Counted from the stretch's first letter, positions 1 through 7,259 are shown. The stretch: DNA of 10,438 nt from Wolbachia sp. (GCA_028803175.1 JARBCG010000131.1:1-10438), one strand, 5' to 3'. A program made the numbers and translations. Notes: generated from the sequence alone by a model not told the origin.

Positions 1-179
1 GTTTTACTCAGAAAACGATCTATTATTGAGACAGTTTTTGATTATTTAAAAAATAAGTTTAAAATTTAACATTCTCGTCATAGATTATCAATTAATTTAT
101 TAGTACACAATCTACCATCATTTCATATTGTTTAAAGGGTAAAAAGCCTAGAATCTCCTACGTCTACTTTGTTGGTTAA
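1..179 (+). pseudogene. DDE transposase C-terminal remnant (IS982/IS4-like)
   Basis: Frame 1 reads LLRKRSIIETVFDYLKNKFK, which resembles the last catalytic block of IS982/IS4-type DDE transposases, where the Glu lies in an IETV..LK context. It continues with HSRHRLSINLLVH after an in-frame TAA stop at 67-69, which looks like a GAA-to-TAA change. Around 126-135 the reading shifts to another frame (YCLKGKKPRISYVYF) and stops at 177-179. The internal stop and frameshift make it non-functional. The N-terminal part lies outside the window, so the family and the element boundary cannot be fixed here. The family label comes from recalled motif similarity, not a search. Confidence 0.65.
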
Positions 180-404
180 TCCGTAGTTGGCGTTGAAAGT
201 GGTCTCAAAATAGAATCAATCATCATTTCAAAGGAAAATCCTATAACAAACGTCAGGAATCATATTAGTAAGAACGGTTACACAGCTGTACAATCTCTGA
301 AAGATATGCTAGGAAAAATTACTCCTGGAGATTTATCTTACATTGCAAACGTAACACAATACGCAAAAAGACATTCATCTGGTGATTTACCCAGATTTAA
401 ATAG
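180..404 (+). pseudogene. unrecognised open frame, probably a gene remnant
   Basis: This frame stays open from just after the transposase stop to a TAG at 402-404. It has no ATG near its beginning; the first Met codon falls about two thirds of the way through. The later part (HISKNGYTAVQSLKDMLG, then ITPGDLSYIANVTQYAKRHS) has ordinary protein-like composition. It could be the tail of a gene truncated by the neighbouring insertion sequence, or the non-coding end of that element. I do not recognise a family. Confidence 0.3.
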
Positions 405-409
405 ATATA

Positions 410-553
410 ATGATTCATAACTATAACAAAGTTCCTTATGACATGCAGGATAAAGTAGTACAAGTAGATTCTAAATACATAGATGAAACACAGCCAAGTA
501 CAACATTTGAAGGTACTTTAATAAAAGAACTAGGACAATTACACTTAAACTAA
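410..553 (+). CDS. short unrecognised ORF (47 aa)
   Basis: An ATG-initiated frame of 47 codons begins MIHNYNKVPYDMQDKVV and ends IKELGQLHLN. It lies 5 bases after the stop of the preceding open frame, in a different frame, so the two may be parts of one frameshifted ancestral gene. No clear ribosome binding site precedes the ATG. The composition is polar, with no membrane segment. I do not recognise it, and given the decayed surroundings it is more likely a remnant than an expressed gene. Confidence 0.25.
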   Translation: MIHNYNKVPYDMQDKVVQVDSKYIDETQPSTTFEGTLIKELGQLHLN

Positions 554-676
554 TGACATCTATTCTGTGATTTTTCAGGTATACAAACATTTAACCACCT
601 TCTAGACAGGCGGTAGGCTTTATTTAATTAGTAGTCATTATTAATAATTAAGTCTATATTTAAAATTTTGGTTCTG
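554..676. other. non-coding stretch upstream of radA
   Basis: I see no gene here. An imperfect inverted repeat at 594-614 (ACCACCT, 7-base loop, AGGCGGT, one central mismatch) could form a weak hairpin, but no T-run follows it. The last 50 bases before radA are very AT-rich and contain TATATT at about 654. This is a possible -10-like box, but without a convincing -35 I do not call a promoter. Confidence 0.3.
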
Positions 677-2029
677 ATGAAAACAATATATGTATGTCAA
701 GCCTGTGGACATAGCACCAGTAGATGGGTAGGAAAGTGCACTGCATGTGACAGTTGGGATACAGTTGTTGAAGAGATAGCAGTCAAAACTGATAAGAAAA
801 ATACATATACGTCAGTTTTAATGAAAGCATTATCAGATAGTGAAATTATCACTCCTAACCGTTTTCTAACTGGAATAGAAGAACTTGATAGAGTCTTTGG
901 TGGAGGCATAGTACAAGGCGCTAGCATTTTAATTGGTGGTGAGCCTGGAATTGGAAAATCTACTCTTCTGCTCAGAATAGCATCAAATGTTGCACAACTT
1001 TCTTCTTTTGAATGCCTTTATGTGTCCGGGGAAGAGTCTTTAGAGCAGGTGAGTTTAAGAGCAAAACGCTTAAAAATAAATGAACCAAAAATAAAATTGT
1101 TATCTACGGTTTCTTCTTCTGATGTAGTCTCAACAATAAAGGATAATAGAAATATCAAATTTTTAATTATCGATTCTATACAAACTATGTATGACAGCAG
1201 AATTACGTCAGCACCAGGCACCGTAACACAAGTTCGTACTTGTGCTCATGAATTAACTGTTCTTGCTAAGCAATATGATATTTCTCTTTTAATAGTGGGT
1301 CACATAACAAAAGATGGACAAATAGCTGGGCCTAAAACTTTAGAGCATATGGTGGATACGGTGCTATATTTTGAAGGTGAAAACAGTAACCAATACCGTG
1401 TCTTGCGCACTATTAAAAATAGATTTGGGCCTGCAAATGAAATCGGTGTTTTTGAGATGTCTGAGGCAGGGCTTGTGCCTGTTGATAATCCATCATCGTT
1501 ATTTCTCACAGGAAATTGTGCTAATGACAGAGAAGTAGTTGGCAGTGCAGTGTTTGCAGGAGTTGAGGGTTCAAGACCAATTTTGATGGAAGTTCAAACA
1601 TTAATAGCGGGAACGAATATGGCAAATCCAAGAAGAGCAGTGGTTGGATGGGATATCAATCGATTGGCTATGATAATTGCCATGCTAAATGCTCGTTGCA
1701 AGATATTTTTGCATGATAAAGAAGTATATTTAAATATTGCTGGGGGACTCAGAATACAAGAACCTTCAGCTGACCTTGCAGTTGCTGCTTCTCTCATTTC
1801 AAGCATAGTCAATTTACCTTTACCTGCTTCTTCAGTAATCTGTGGTGAAGTTGCGCTTTCAGGTGAAATTAGAAATATTTCACATGCTGATTTAAGGCTC
1901 AAAGAGGCGCAAAAGTTAGGATTTAAAAAAGCGATTATGCCAAAAAGTGGTACTTATTCTACTAAAGGCATTGAGATAATAAAACTTGATCATGCAAGCG
2001 AATTGAGAAGGATTTTTAACGATATATAG
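677..2029 (+). CDS. radA: DNA repair protein RadA (Sms)
   Basis: This is a RadA/Sms recombination ATPase, which drives branch migration and helps process recombination intermediates in the cytoplasm. The 450 residues match the usual family length. Domains in order are a four-cysteine zinc finger (C7, C10, C21, C24), a RecA-like core with Walker A GGEPGIGKST at 87-96 and a Walker B-like FLIIDSIQ near 162-169, the RadA-specific KNRFG motif at 247-251, and a C-terminal Lon-protease-like domain from about 280. The ATG at 677 is preferred over the in-frame TTG at 668 because MKTIYVCQACG places the zinc finger as in homologues. It lies 5 bases ahead of recF in the same direction, so the two are probably cotranscribed. 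No defects are seen. Confidence 0.95.
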   Translation: MKTIYVCQACGHSTSRWVGKCTACDSWDTVVEEIAVKTDKKNTYTSVLMKALSDSEIITPNRFLTGIEELDRVFGGGIVQGASILIGGEPGIGKSTLLLRIASNVAQLSSFECLYVSGEESLEQVSLRAKRLKINEPKIKLLSTVSSSDVVSTIKDNRNIKFLIIDSIQTMYDSRITSAPGTVTQVRTCAHELTVLAKQYDISLLIVGHITKDGQIAGPKTLEHMVDTVLYFEGENSNQYRVLRTIKNRFGPANEIGVFEMSEAGLVPVDNPSSLFLTGNCANDREVVGSAVFAGVEGSRPILMEVQTLIAGTNMANPRRAVVGWDINRLAMIIAMLNARCKIFLHDKEVYLNIAGGLRIQEPSADLAVAASLISSIVNLPLPASSVICGEVALSGEIRNISHADLRLKEAQKLGFKKAIMPKSGTYSTKGIEIIKLDHASELRRIFNDI

Positions 2030-2034
2030 TCCTA

Positions 2035-3105
2035 ATGACAACTCATTGTTATATAGAAAAGTTAAAATTACATAATTTTCGTAGTTATTCAAACTTTGAA
2101 TTAGATTCGGGTGATAACTCAATTGTGATAGTTGGAAAAAATGGTATTGGTAAAACCAATATACTTGAAGCAATTTCACTGCTTGCCAAAAGCAATGGGT
2201 TGAAGAAGGCAAAAGTCAGTGAGATGCAAAATAGATCCAGCAATGAAGACTGGGCAGTGCACTATAGTTTTTTTGATGGACCAGATTTTCACTCTATTGG
2301 AATTGCAAAAAAATTTAATAAGAAGTTAGTGCAAATTGATGGAAAAGCACAGTCAAATTACTTATCTTTATACAAAATATCCAATGTGATATGGCTCATT
2401 CCACAAATGGATTACATACTTCTTAACTCTCCAAGCGATATGTTGAAGTTCCTGGATCGTATAGTTTCAATGTTTGAAAAAGACTACACTTGTTCCTATG
2501 TGCAGTATAGAAAAGCTAAACGTGAGAGGAGTAGACTATTGAGAGCAAATGTTTTGGATGAAAGTTGGCTTTCTAGCCTTGAAAATATAATGGCTAGTAA
2601 TGCAGTTAATATTTTGCATATGCGGTCATCTGTTTTAAAAATGCTGCAAGATACAATTAACAATCACTCTACTGGCTTTTTTCCAAAGGCAGACTTAAAA
2701 CTTAGCCGTCAGTTAAATTCGAATGGTACTGTAGAATATTGTCAAAAACGTTTTAAAGAAGATAGACAAAGAGATTTGTTAACAGGAAGAGTGAATTTTG
2801 GTGTACATAACGATAATTTTCAGGTTTTTTGCCAAAAAAGGGCTGTACCTATCACTTTATGTTCTACTGGAGAACAGAAGTTACTACTACTCTCTATTAT
2901 TTTATCCAGTGTAAAGGCAAGATGCATACATCACAACAAAGCTCCAGTTTTATTACTTGATGACATAATGTCTTACTTGGATAAACAGTATAGAAAATTA
3001 TTAATAGAGGAAATATTAAGCATTAAATGCCAAACTTGGATAACCGATGTAAATCGAGATAACTTCAATGATTACGGTGCTTCTTTTAAGTTTTTTGACC
3101 TATAG
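2035..3105 (+). CDS. recF: DNA replication and repair protein RecF
   Basis: RecF is an SMC/ABC-type ATPase that works with RecO and RecR to load RecA at single-strand gaps. The 356 residues match the family length. The N-terminus shows the typical pattern of a short strand, HNFRSY, then Walker A GKNGIGKT at 34-41. The ABC signature is STGEQK starting at S277. Walker B is PVLLLDD, with D309 and D310, followed by a D-loop-like SYLD. The ATG follows the radA stop by 5 bases, so translation is likely coupled, and no other start fits the N-terminus better. The gene converges on the FKBP-like gene, with 22 bases between the stops. It appears intact. Confidence 0.93.
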   Translation: MTTHCYIEKLKLHNFRSYSNFELDSGDNSIVIVGKNGIGKTNILEAISLLAKSNGLKKAKVSEMQNRSSNEDWAVHYSFFDGPDFHSIGIAKKFNKKLVQIDGKAQSNYLSLYKISNVIWLIPQMDYILLNSPSDMLKFLDRIVSMFEKDYTCSYVQYRKAKRERSRLLRANVLDESWLSSLENIMASNAVNILHMRSSVLKMLQDTINNHSTGFFPKADLKLSRQLNSNGTVEYCQKRFKEDRQRDLLTGRVNFGVHNDNFQVFCQKRAVPITLCSTGEQKLLLLSIILSSVKARCIHHNKAPVLLLDDIMSYLDKQYRKLLIEEILSIKCQTWITDVNRDNFNDYGASFKFFDL

Positions 3106-3108
3106 TGA

Positions 3109-3127
3109 AACATTCAACCATAGTGTT
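3109..3127. terminator. weak hairpin between convergent recF and the FKBP-like gene
   Basis: AACATT pairs with AGTGTT across a 7-base loop, giving six pairs including one G-U. It fills almost the whole 22-base gap between the two convergent stop codons. There is no T-run, so it may only be a chance structure or a weak bidirectional stop. Confidence 0.2.
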
Positions 3128-4027
3128 CTACTCTAAGCTCAAATCAATTATTGAAATATTCTCTTCATCAAAATCTATGTCTTTGATTAACATATCATCA
3201 GTAATAGTTAAAATGTCCGGTGGGGAAATAATAGTTCTGTTGTTACTAGCCCTCATTCCTATCACTCCAAGCTCCATAGCAAGTGGCACTTCTTTACCAC
3301 CAACTGCGAACTGTACTGTTTTATTTTCTACTCTAGGCTCACCATTATATTCTCTTACGCTATATTTAACTGATATTTCATCACCACATTTTACCTGCTT
3401 TCCAGCTTTACTAGTCAAATTATCAAAAACCATAAGATTGTTTATTGAATCAGGATATTTTTCTTTTATTTCAATAAGTTTTACGTAGTATGATCTGGGA
3501 TTTGCTTTATCATTATCAGTAGAATTGTTAATCATAACTACACGCTCTCCACCTTCTTTCATTCCTATTACTCCTAAGCTCAGCTCTTTTAGCTTATTTT
3601 TACCTATCTCTAAAGTCACATCAGAAACTTGATTAACAAGCGGAAGTGATGTAGTTAAATCATTATTAGACATTTTATATATTTGTAATAAGACTTCCTG
3701 ACCACAAAAAGCTCTACTTCCATTACCTTCTGTGATCTCATAGAAATTTGTTGAAGTGTTTTCTTTTTGTTGTCTTATTTCTTCTAAATATTCTACTAAG
3801 TCATGTTTCTCAATATAACGATCGAGTGCTGACTCAAGTATCGGCTTGACTAAATAATATGCTATTGTTTGCACCAGACCTTCATGTGCAGAGTTTATCT
3901 CATAATGTTTCTCACTCTTTTCTAATTTATTTTTGTTTATATTCGCAACGATAAGAATAAAAGCAGCAGTTAAAACAAAGACGATTATTATAAAAATAAA
4001 TACCTGTAGTATGGCCTTTTTAATCAT
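3128..4027 (-). CDS. membrane-anchored protein with two FKBP-like repeats
   Basis: The 299-residue protein starts with a lysine pair and a strongly hydrophobic stretch (about residues 8-28), which I read as an uncleaved signal anchor placing the rest in the periplasm. Two regions resemble the FKBP peptidyl-prolyl isomerase fold. The first is about residues 95-190, with LGVIGMKEGGERVVM at 151-165. The second is about 199-298, with CGDEISVKYSVREYNG, then LGVIGMRASNNRTIISPP from 253. The FD and core aromatic residues of active FKBPs are not apparent in either repeat, so catalysis is doubtful and a chaperone or structural role is possible. Its ATG overlaps the end of ispA by 8 bases, suggesting coupled translation. 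The FKBP relation is inferred by eye from motif spacing. Confidence 0.75.
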   Translation of the reverse strand: MIKKAILQVFIFIIIVFVLTAAFILIVANINKNKLEKSEKHYEINSAHEGLVQTIAYYLVKPILESALDRYIEKHDLVEYLEEIRQQKENTSTNFYEITEGNGSRAFCGQEVLLQIYKMSNNDLTTSLPLVNQVSDVTLEIGKNKLKELSLGVIGMKEGGERVVMINNSTDNDKANPRSYYVKLIEIKEKYPDSINNLMVFDNLTSKAGKQVKCGDEISVKYSVREYNGEPRVENKTVQFAVGGKEVPLAMELGVIGMRASNNRTIISPPDILTITDDMLIKDIDFDEENISIIDLSLE

Positions 4028-4826
4028 TTTTTATTTGATCCAATAAGTTATATAAATAATCAGTACTATCTGGAAGTGCACTCAAATTTTCTAACGCTCG
4101 TTCAAAGAGATCATCTATGTAGTCCCTTACTCCACTTTTGCTCAGCACAGATACTAAATTACTTGCTTTATCTTGTTCATAATCTTTTACATCGTCTTTA
4201 GCTTGAAAGATAAGCCCTAGATTTACCCCATAGCTATATAATGCTTCTTGTTGTTCGTCTGTAGCACCATTTATTATAGCACATATCTTACATGATACTG
4301 CAAATAAATTAGCAGTTTTCATCAAATGAATTTCTTTTATTTTATCACAATCTACATTCTCACTATTGATATCTAAAACCTGTCCTTTTACCATTCCTTG
4401 ATATCCTATTGCCTTTGAAAGCACTTTTATGACCTCACAGCGTTTGCTGCTATCTTCATCTAGTGAAGATAATATTTCAAAAGCGAGGGTAAGTAATGCA
4501 TCACCTGCTAGCACTGCTGTTGTTTCATCAAATTTTTTGTGACAGCTTGGCTGACCTCTTCGAGTATCACTGTTATCGATACATGGCAAATCGTCATGAA
4601 TGAGAGAGTAGGAGTGGATACACTCAATTGCTACAGCAATCGGTAATATTCTCTTAATTTCAATATTGAATACTTTGGATGAAGCAATAACCAAAAATGG
4701 ACGTACATATTTTGCAGGAGCAAGTAACATGTAGCGCATTGCTGATATGAGGTTACTCTGGTTATTTTTAGGCAAGAATTTTTCTATTTCTTCCAAAAAT
4801 AGTTTTTTAATTGTTTCACCTAACAT
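4020..4826 (-). CDS. ispA: polyprenyl synthetase / farnesyl diphosphate synthase
   Basis: This trans-isoprenyl diphosphate synthase condenses isopentenyl diphosphate with allylic diphosphates, supplying precursors for undecaprenyl carriers and quinones. The 268 residues are slightly short of the usual length of about 290. Conserved parts are the substrate-binding AKYVRP (K39, R42), the first Asp-rich motif HDDLPCID (D78, D79, D84) followed by RRGQP, GMVKGQVLDI at 144-153, KT at 170-171, and the second Asp-rich motif DDVKD at 211-215. Both metal-binding motifs are intact, so the enzyme should be active. The short side-chain pattern DDLPxxD fits the IspA (C15) branch, but product length cannot be proven from sequence. 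It is first in a reverse pair with the FKBP-like gene and divergent from acpP. Confidence 0.9.
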   Translation of the reverse strand: MLGETIKKLFLEEIEKFLPKNNQSNLISAMRYMLLAPAKYVRPFLVIASSKVFNIEIKRILPIAVAIECIHSYSLIHDDLPCIDNSDTRRGQPSCHKKFDETTAVLAGDALLTLAFEILSSLDEDSSKRCEVIKVLSKAIGYQGMVKGQVLDINSENVDCDKIKEIHLMKTANLFAVSCKICAIINGATDEQQEALYSYGVNLGLIFQAKDDVKDYEQDKASNLVSVLSKSGVRDYIDDLFERALENLSALPDSTDYLYNLLDQIKND

Positions 4827-5011
4827 TTTTAAGTTATCGACATCTGACTTTATTTTTATTCGAGTAGCATGACACTAGAACCTATGTTTTCTTGGGTCAC
4901 AGTACCTGTTCCTTGAATAACAGAGAATTAGCAAGAGTCTATTAATTGTAAAACATATTGCAAATATAAAATTTTTTTATAACATTAAACAATAGATTAT
5001 TTTGGTAAACA
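4827..5011. promoter_or_regulatory. divergent intergenic region between ispA and acpP
   Basis: These 185 bases separate two divergent start codons, so promoters for both directions are expected here. The acpP-proximal half is very AT-rich, with TTGTAA at 4946, TTGCAA at 4958, TATAAA at 4965 and TATAAC at 4978. No pair has ideal 16-18 base spacing, so no box is assigned. The ispA-proximal half holds a repeat-like block listed separately. Confidence 0.4.
4859..4898. repeat. possible degenerate Wolbachia-type dispersed repeat
   Basis: Read on the reverse strand, the block contains TTCTAGTGTCATGCTACTCG. This resembles the frequent Wolbachia dispersed repeat phrase 'GGATCCCAGTGTCA.GCTACT'. The match is from memory and only partial, and no second copy occurs in this window. 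Confidence 0.3.
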
Positions 5012-5290
5012 ATGAGTAGCGAATTAGCAAAGGGTGCTGACAATACTGCAGAAGGTATAGAGAAAAGGGTAAAAAAGATTATATTAGAGCACATCAGTAA
5101 GGATGTAGAGAAATTTGATAGTTCTTCAAAATTATCGGATCATGGTGCAGATAGTTTGGATGCAGTTGAAATAATTATGGCAGCAGAAGAAGAGTTTGAA
5201 ATAGAAATTCCAGATGAAGATGCACAAAAAATGGAAACTATGGATAATATAGTTAAGTATATTATTAATAAAAGGACTAGTAATAATTAG
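5012..5290 (+). CDS. acpP: acyl carrier protein
   Basis: This acidic helical protein carries growing acyl chains on a phosphopantetheine arm in type II fatty-acid synthesis. The modification site is the classic GADSLDAVE, with Ser48 as the attachment residue. It is followed by AAEEEFEIEIPDEDAQ and the final helix. The 92 residues exceed the usual length of about 78: a 14-residue leader (MSSELAKGADNTAE) precedes the normal start of helix I (GIEKRVKKII). There is no later in-frame Met before helix I, so the extension appears genuine unless a non-ATG start is used. The fabF start follows the acpP stop by 6 bases, which is the common acpP-fabF arrangement. Confidence 0.96.
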   Translation: MSSELAKGADNTAEGIEKRVKKIILEHISKDVEKFDSSSKLSDHGADSLDAVEIIMAAEEEFEIEIPDEDAQKMETMDNIVKYIINKRTSNN

Positions 5291-5296
5291 TGTTAA

Positions 5297-6574
5297 ATGA
5301 GCAGGAGAGTAGTAGTTACTGGTGTTGGTTTAATTACTCCACTGGCAGCTGATGTTAAAAATACTTGGGCTGGATTGATAGCTGGTGAGTCTGGTATAAA
5401 AGCAATCAGTGGTGATAGATTTGATGTTTCTGATCTTGCTTGCAAAGTTGCTGGACAAGTGCCATTGAAATCAGATGGTGTTGAAAATTATTTTAAGTCC
5501 GTAGATTATATTGCTGAAAAGGATCTAAAAAGAACGGGTCTTTTTATTCACTATGGTATTGCAGCAGCGGTACAAGCTGTAGAAGATTCACTAATTTTAG
5601 AAAATCCAAATGTTGATCGAAAACGCATAGGTGTAGTTATTGGCTCTGGTATAGGTGGTTTGCCATCAATTCAAGAAAATGTAATTATTATGCAGGAAAA
5701 AGGACCAAGACGTGTCAGTCCGTTTTTTGTTCCTGCAAGTCTAATAAATCTAGTATCTGGTCATATTTCAATTAAATATGAGTTTACTGGACCAAATGAT
5801 TCAGCAGTTACCGCATGTGCAACTGGCGCACACGCCATTATCAACTCTGCAAGAGCTATTAAGCTTGGCGAAGCAGACGTAATGATTGCAGGCGGAGCAG
5901 AAAGTGCACTGTGCCGAGTTGGAATTGCAGGCTTTGCATCTATGAAGGCGCTGTCAACTAGATTTAATGATAGACCGAAAGAAGCTTCAAGACCATGGGA
6001 TGAAGAACGTGACGGATTCGTTATGGGTGAAGGTGCAGGTGTTTTAGTAATGGAAGAATATGGGCACGCAAAAAAAAGAGGGGCAAAAATATATGCTGAA
6101 CTTATTGGATATGGGATGACGGGGGATGCGCATCATATTACCGCACCACATCCAGAAGGAAGAGGAGCATTCAGAGCAATGCAACTAGCTTTTAAAAGTG
6201 CACAAATAGAGCCTGATCAAGTAGGATATATAAATGCTCATGGAACTTCAACACCAATTGGTGACAAAATTGAAGTAACAGCAATAAAGCAATTATTCGG
6301 TGACTACGCTTACGAAATACCAGTTTCCTCAACAAAATCTTCTATAGGACATTTGCTTGGTGCTGCAGGTAGCGTTGAAGCAATATTTAGCATTCTTGCA
6401 TTAAATAGTGGGATTATTCCGCCAACCTTGAACTTACATAAACCTTCTGAAGGATGTGATTTAAATTTTGTTTCATTTAAAGCTCAAGAGCATAAGATTG
6501 AGTATGCACTTTCCAATTCATTTGGTTTTGGTGGCACAAATGCATCACTCATTTTTGGAAAAAGTGACAATTAA
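5297..6574 (+). CDS. fabF: 3-oxoacyl-ACP synthase II (KAS II)
   Basis: FabF carries out the condensing step of fatty-acid elongation, adding malonyl-ACP to acyl-ACP with release of carbon dioxide. The 425 residues match the family (about 410-425). The N-terminus RRVVVTGVGLITPL is typical. The catalytic triad is complete: Cys174 in TACATGAHA, His315 in NAHGTSTPIGD and His352 in STKSSIGHLLGAAG, with the conserved Lys347 in the same motif. The glycine-rich end SFGFGGTNASLIF is present. It follows acpP by 6 bases on the same strand, so the carrier protein and its condensing enzyme are probably made from one transcript. No terminator is evident after the stop. Confidence 0.96.
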   Translation: MSRRVVVTGVGLITPLAADVKNTWAGLIAGESGIKAISGDRFDVSDLACKVAGQVPLKSDGVENYFKSVDYIAEKDLKRTGLFIHYGIAAAVQAVEDSLILENPNVDRKRIGVVIGSGIGGLPSIQENVIIMQEKGPRRVSPFFVPASLINLVSGHISIKYEFTGPNDSAVTACATGAHAIINSARAIKLGEADVMIAGGAESALCRVGIAGFASMKALSTRFNDRPKEASRPWDEERDGFVMGEGAGVLVMEEYGHAKKRGAKIYAELIGYGMTGDAHHITAPHPEGRGAFRAMQLAFKSAQIEPDQVGYINAHGTSTPIGDKIEVTAIKQLFGDYAYEIPVSSTKSSIGHLLGAAGSVEAIFSILALNSGIIPPTLNLHKPSEGCDLNFVSFKAQEHKIEYALSNSFGFGGTNASLIFGKSDN

Positions 6575-6581
6575 ACTCTTC

Positions 6582-6611
6582 TATAGAATATTCATTTATA
6601 GGATATTCATT
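6582..6611. repeat. 15-base tandem repeat, two units
   Basis: TATAGAATATTCATT is followed directly by TATAGGATATTCATT, with one mismatch. It begins 8 bases after the fabF stop. It probably arose by local duplication; no function is evident. Confidence 0.75.
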
Positions 6612-6696
6612 TGTTCGGTTAGTAATAAGAATTAGTATAACCTATCAAATACAATCAGCTAAAGCTTGTGGTTAAAAAAAACACATGTAAAGCAGA
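6612..6696. other. non-coding stretch between the tandem repeat and the IS200-type remnant
   Basis: No reading frame of note. It should contain the right end of the reverse-strand IS200-type element. A short hairpin with one mismatch is possible around 6668-6686 (TGTGGTT, A-rich loop, AACACA), and a small AGCT-AA-AGCT palindrome lies at about 6657-6666. Either could belong to the element's right end, but the boundary cannot be set from one decayed copy. Confidence 0.3.
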
Positions 6697-7103
6697 TTAT
6701 GAGTTTAAAAACTCGATGTTAAAATCATTAGAATAGCTATGAGGACTTCCTTGTTCTTTGATATACTCCTGTATATCTATAGAATTCACATTGCCAACTG
6801 TAACAGAAAAGTATCCTATTGCCAAAGGTGCTGCCCAAAATATCTTTTTCTTAAGTGTTCAAATTCCTGGAATAACTTGTGAATACTCTTTCCTTTAATA
6901 TACTGTACCAACTTAGATAGCGCCATGCTGGGAGACTACGATATCCACGTAGTTTGCAACACATACTTCCCTGATAATTTCTCTGCTACGCACTGTTATT
7001 TGACCTGTAAGTATTCTGTATCTGTACTTAATCTGTACTTAGTACAGAACACTAAATGGTACTTTAAATTAAACGTACCGTGAGAGCTATGTTTGTAATC
7101 CAT
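6697..7103 (-). pseudogene. tnpA: IS200/IS605 TnpA transposase, broken
   Basis: TnpA is a small HUH single-strand transposase with one catalytic tyrosine. The reverse strand starts MDYKHSSHGTFNLKYHLVFC and then loses frame at an 11-base duplication (7020-7041), giving a TAA soon after. Further on, the codons that should encode the HUH motif (DHVHLL in relatives) are missing: VDIV jumps almost directly to a frame reading MALSKLVQYIKGKS near 6933. A single-base loss near the HLWAIGYF-like region shifts the frame again. The last segment reads YFSVTVGNVNSIDIQEYIKEQ in part, retaining the expected catalytic Tyr, and ends at 6697. With the HUH motif deleted and at least two frameshifts, it cannot be active. 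Confidence 0.82.
7020..7041. repeat. 11-base tandem duplication inside the dead tnpA
   Basis: ATCTGTACTTA occurs twice in direct succession. The copy at the right edge of the window has this unit once (reverse complement at about 10335-10346), so the duplication is the derived state and explains the first frameshift of copy 1. Confidence 0.85.
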
Positions 7104-7132
7104 ACTAAAGTAGTCCAACACCAAAGTATATT

Positions 7133-7174
7133 ACACTAAAGTGTTCGCCTTAAGGCGAGGGTGTTAACTCACCC
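7133..7174. repeat. left-end hairpins of IS200-type copy 1
   Basis: Three hairpins stand in a row: ACACT-AA-AGTGT (7133-7144), the perfect 14-base palindrome TCGCCTTAAGGCGA (7145-7158), and GGGTG-TTAACT-CACCC (7159-7174). Such subterminal hairpins are what IS200/IS605 transposases recognise as single-stranded DNA. The third corresponds to the hairpin in copy 2; the first two have no counterpart there. Confidence 0.65.
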
Positions 7175-7190
7175 ACCTCACTGCATAAAA

Positions 7191-7259
7191 AATAAAGTTT
7201 TTATTTAGTAGTTTATTCATATCCAGTATCATCTATGGAAAGAGCTTTAGTGGATTGAA
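7191..7259. other. short gap upstream of hemD
   Basis: About 70 AT-rich bases lie between the IS left end and the hemD start. A promoter for hemD-xth must lie here or within the IS left end. I see no clear -35/-10 pair and only a weak purine stretch (GTGGA) before the ATG. Confidence 0.3.

Larger units (their letters stand above)
6660..7190 (-). mobile_element. decayed IS200/IS605-family element, inverted copy 1
   Basis: The element is read on the reverse strand and carries a broken TnpA gene (7103 down to 6697). The left end, with several short hairpins, is near 7190. Its first part matches the copy at the right edge of the window nearly base for base, from the left end through the first 49 codons. 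The right boundary is approximate. IS200/IS605 elements have no terminal inverted repeats and use subterminal hairpins instead, consistent with what is seen. Confidence 0.75.

Noticed and set aside
668..676. TTG start for RadA adding three residues
   Set aside because: The ATG at 677 places the zinc finger at the usual distance from the N-terminus.
1594..2212. Reverse-strand frames inside radA and recF
   Set aside because: They are antisense to well-recognised intact genes and show no motif of their own.
3105..3488. Forward frame of 127 codons opposite the FKBP-like gene
   Set aside because: It lies wholly antisense to a better supported gene with domain motifs, and its composition (Ser/Leu/Ile runs) is that of a complementary-strand shadow.
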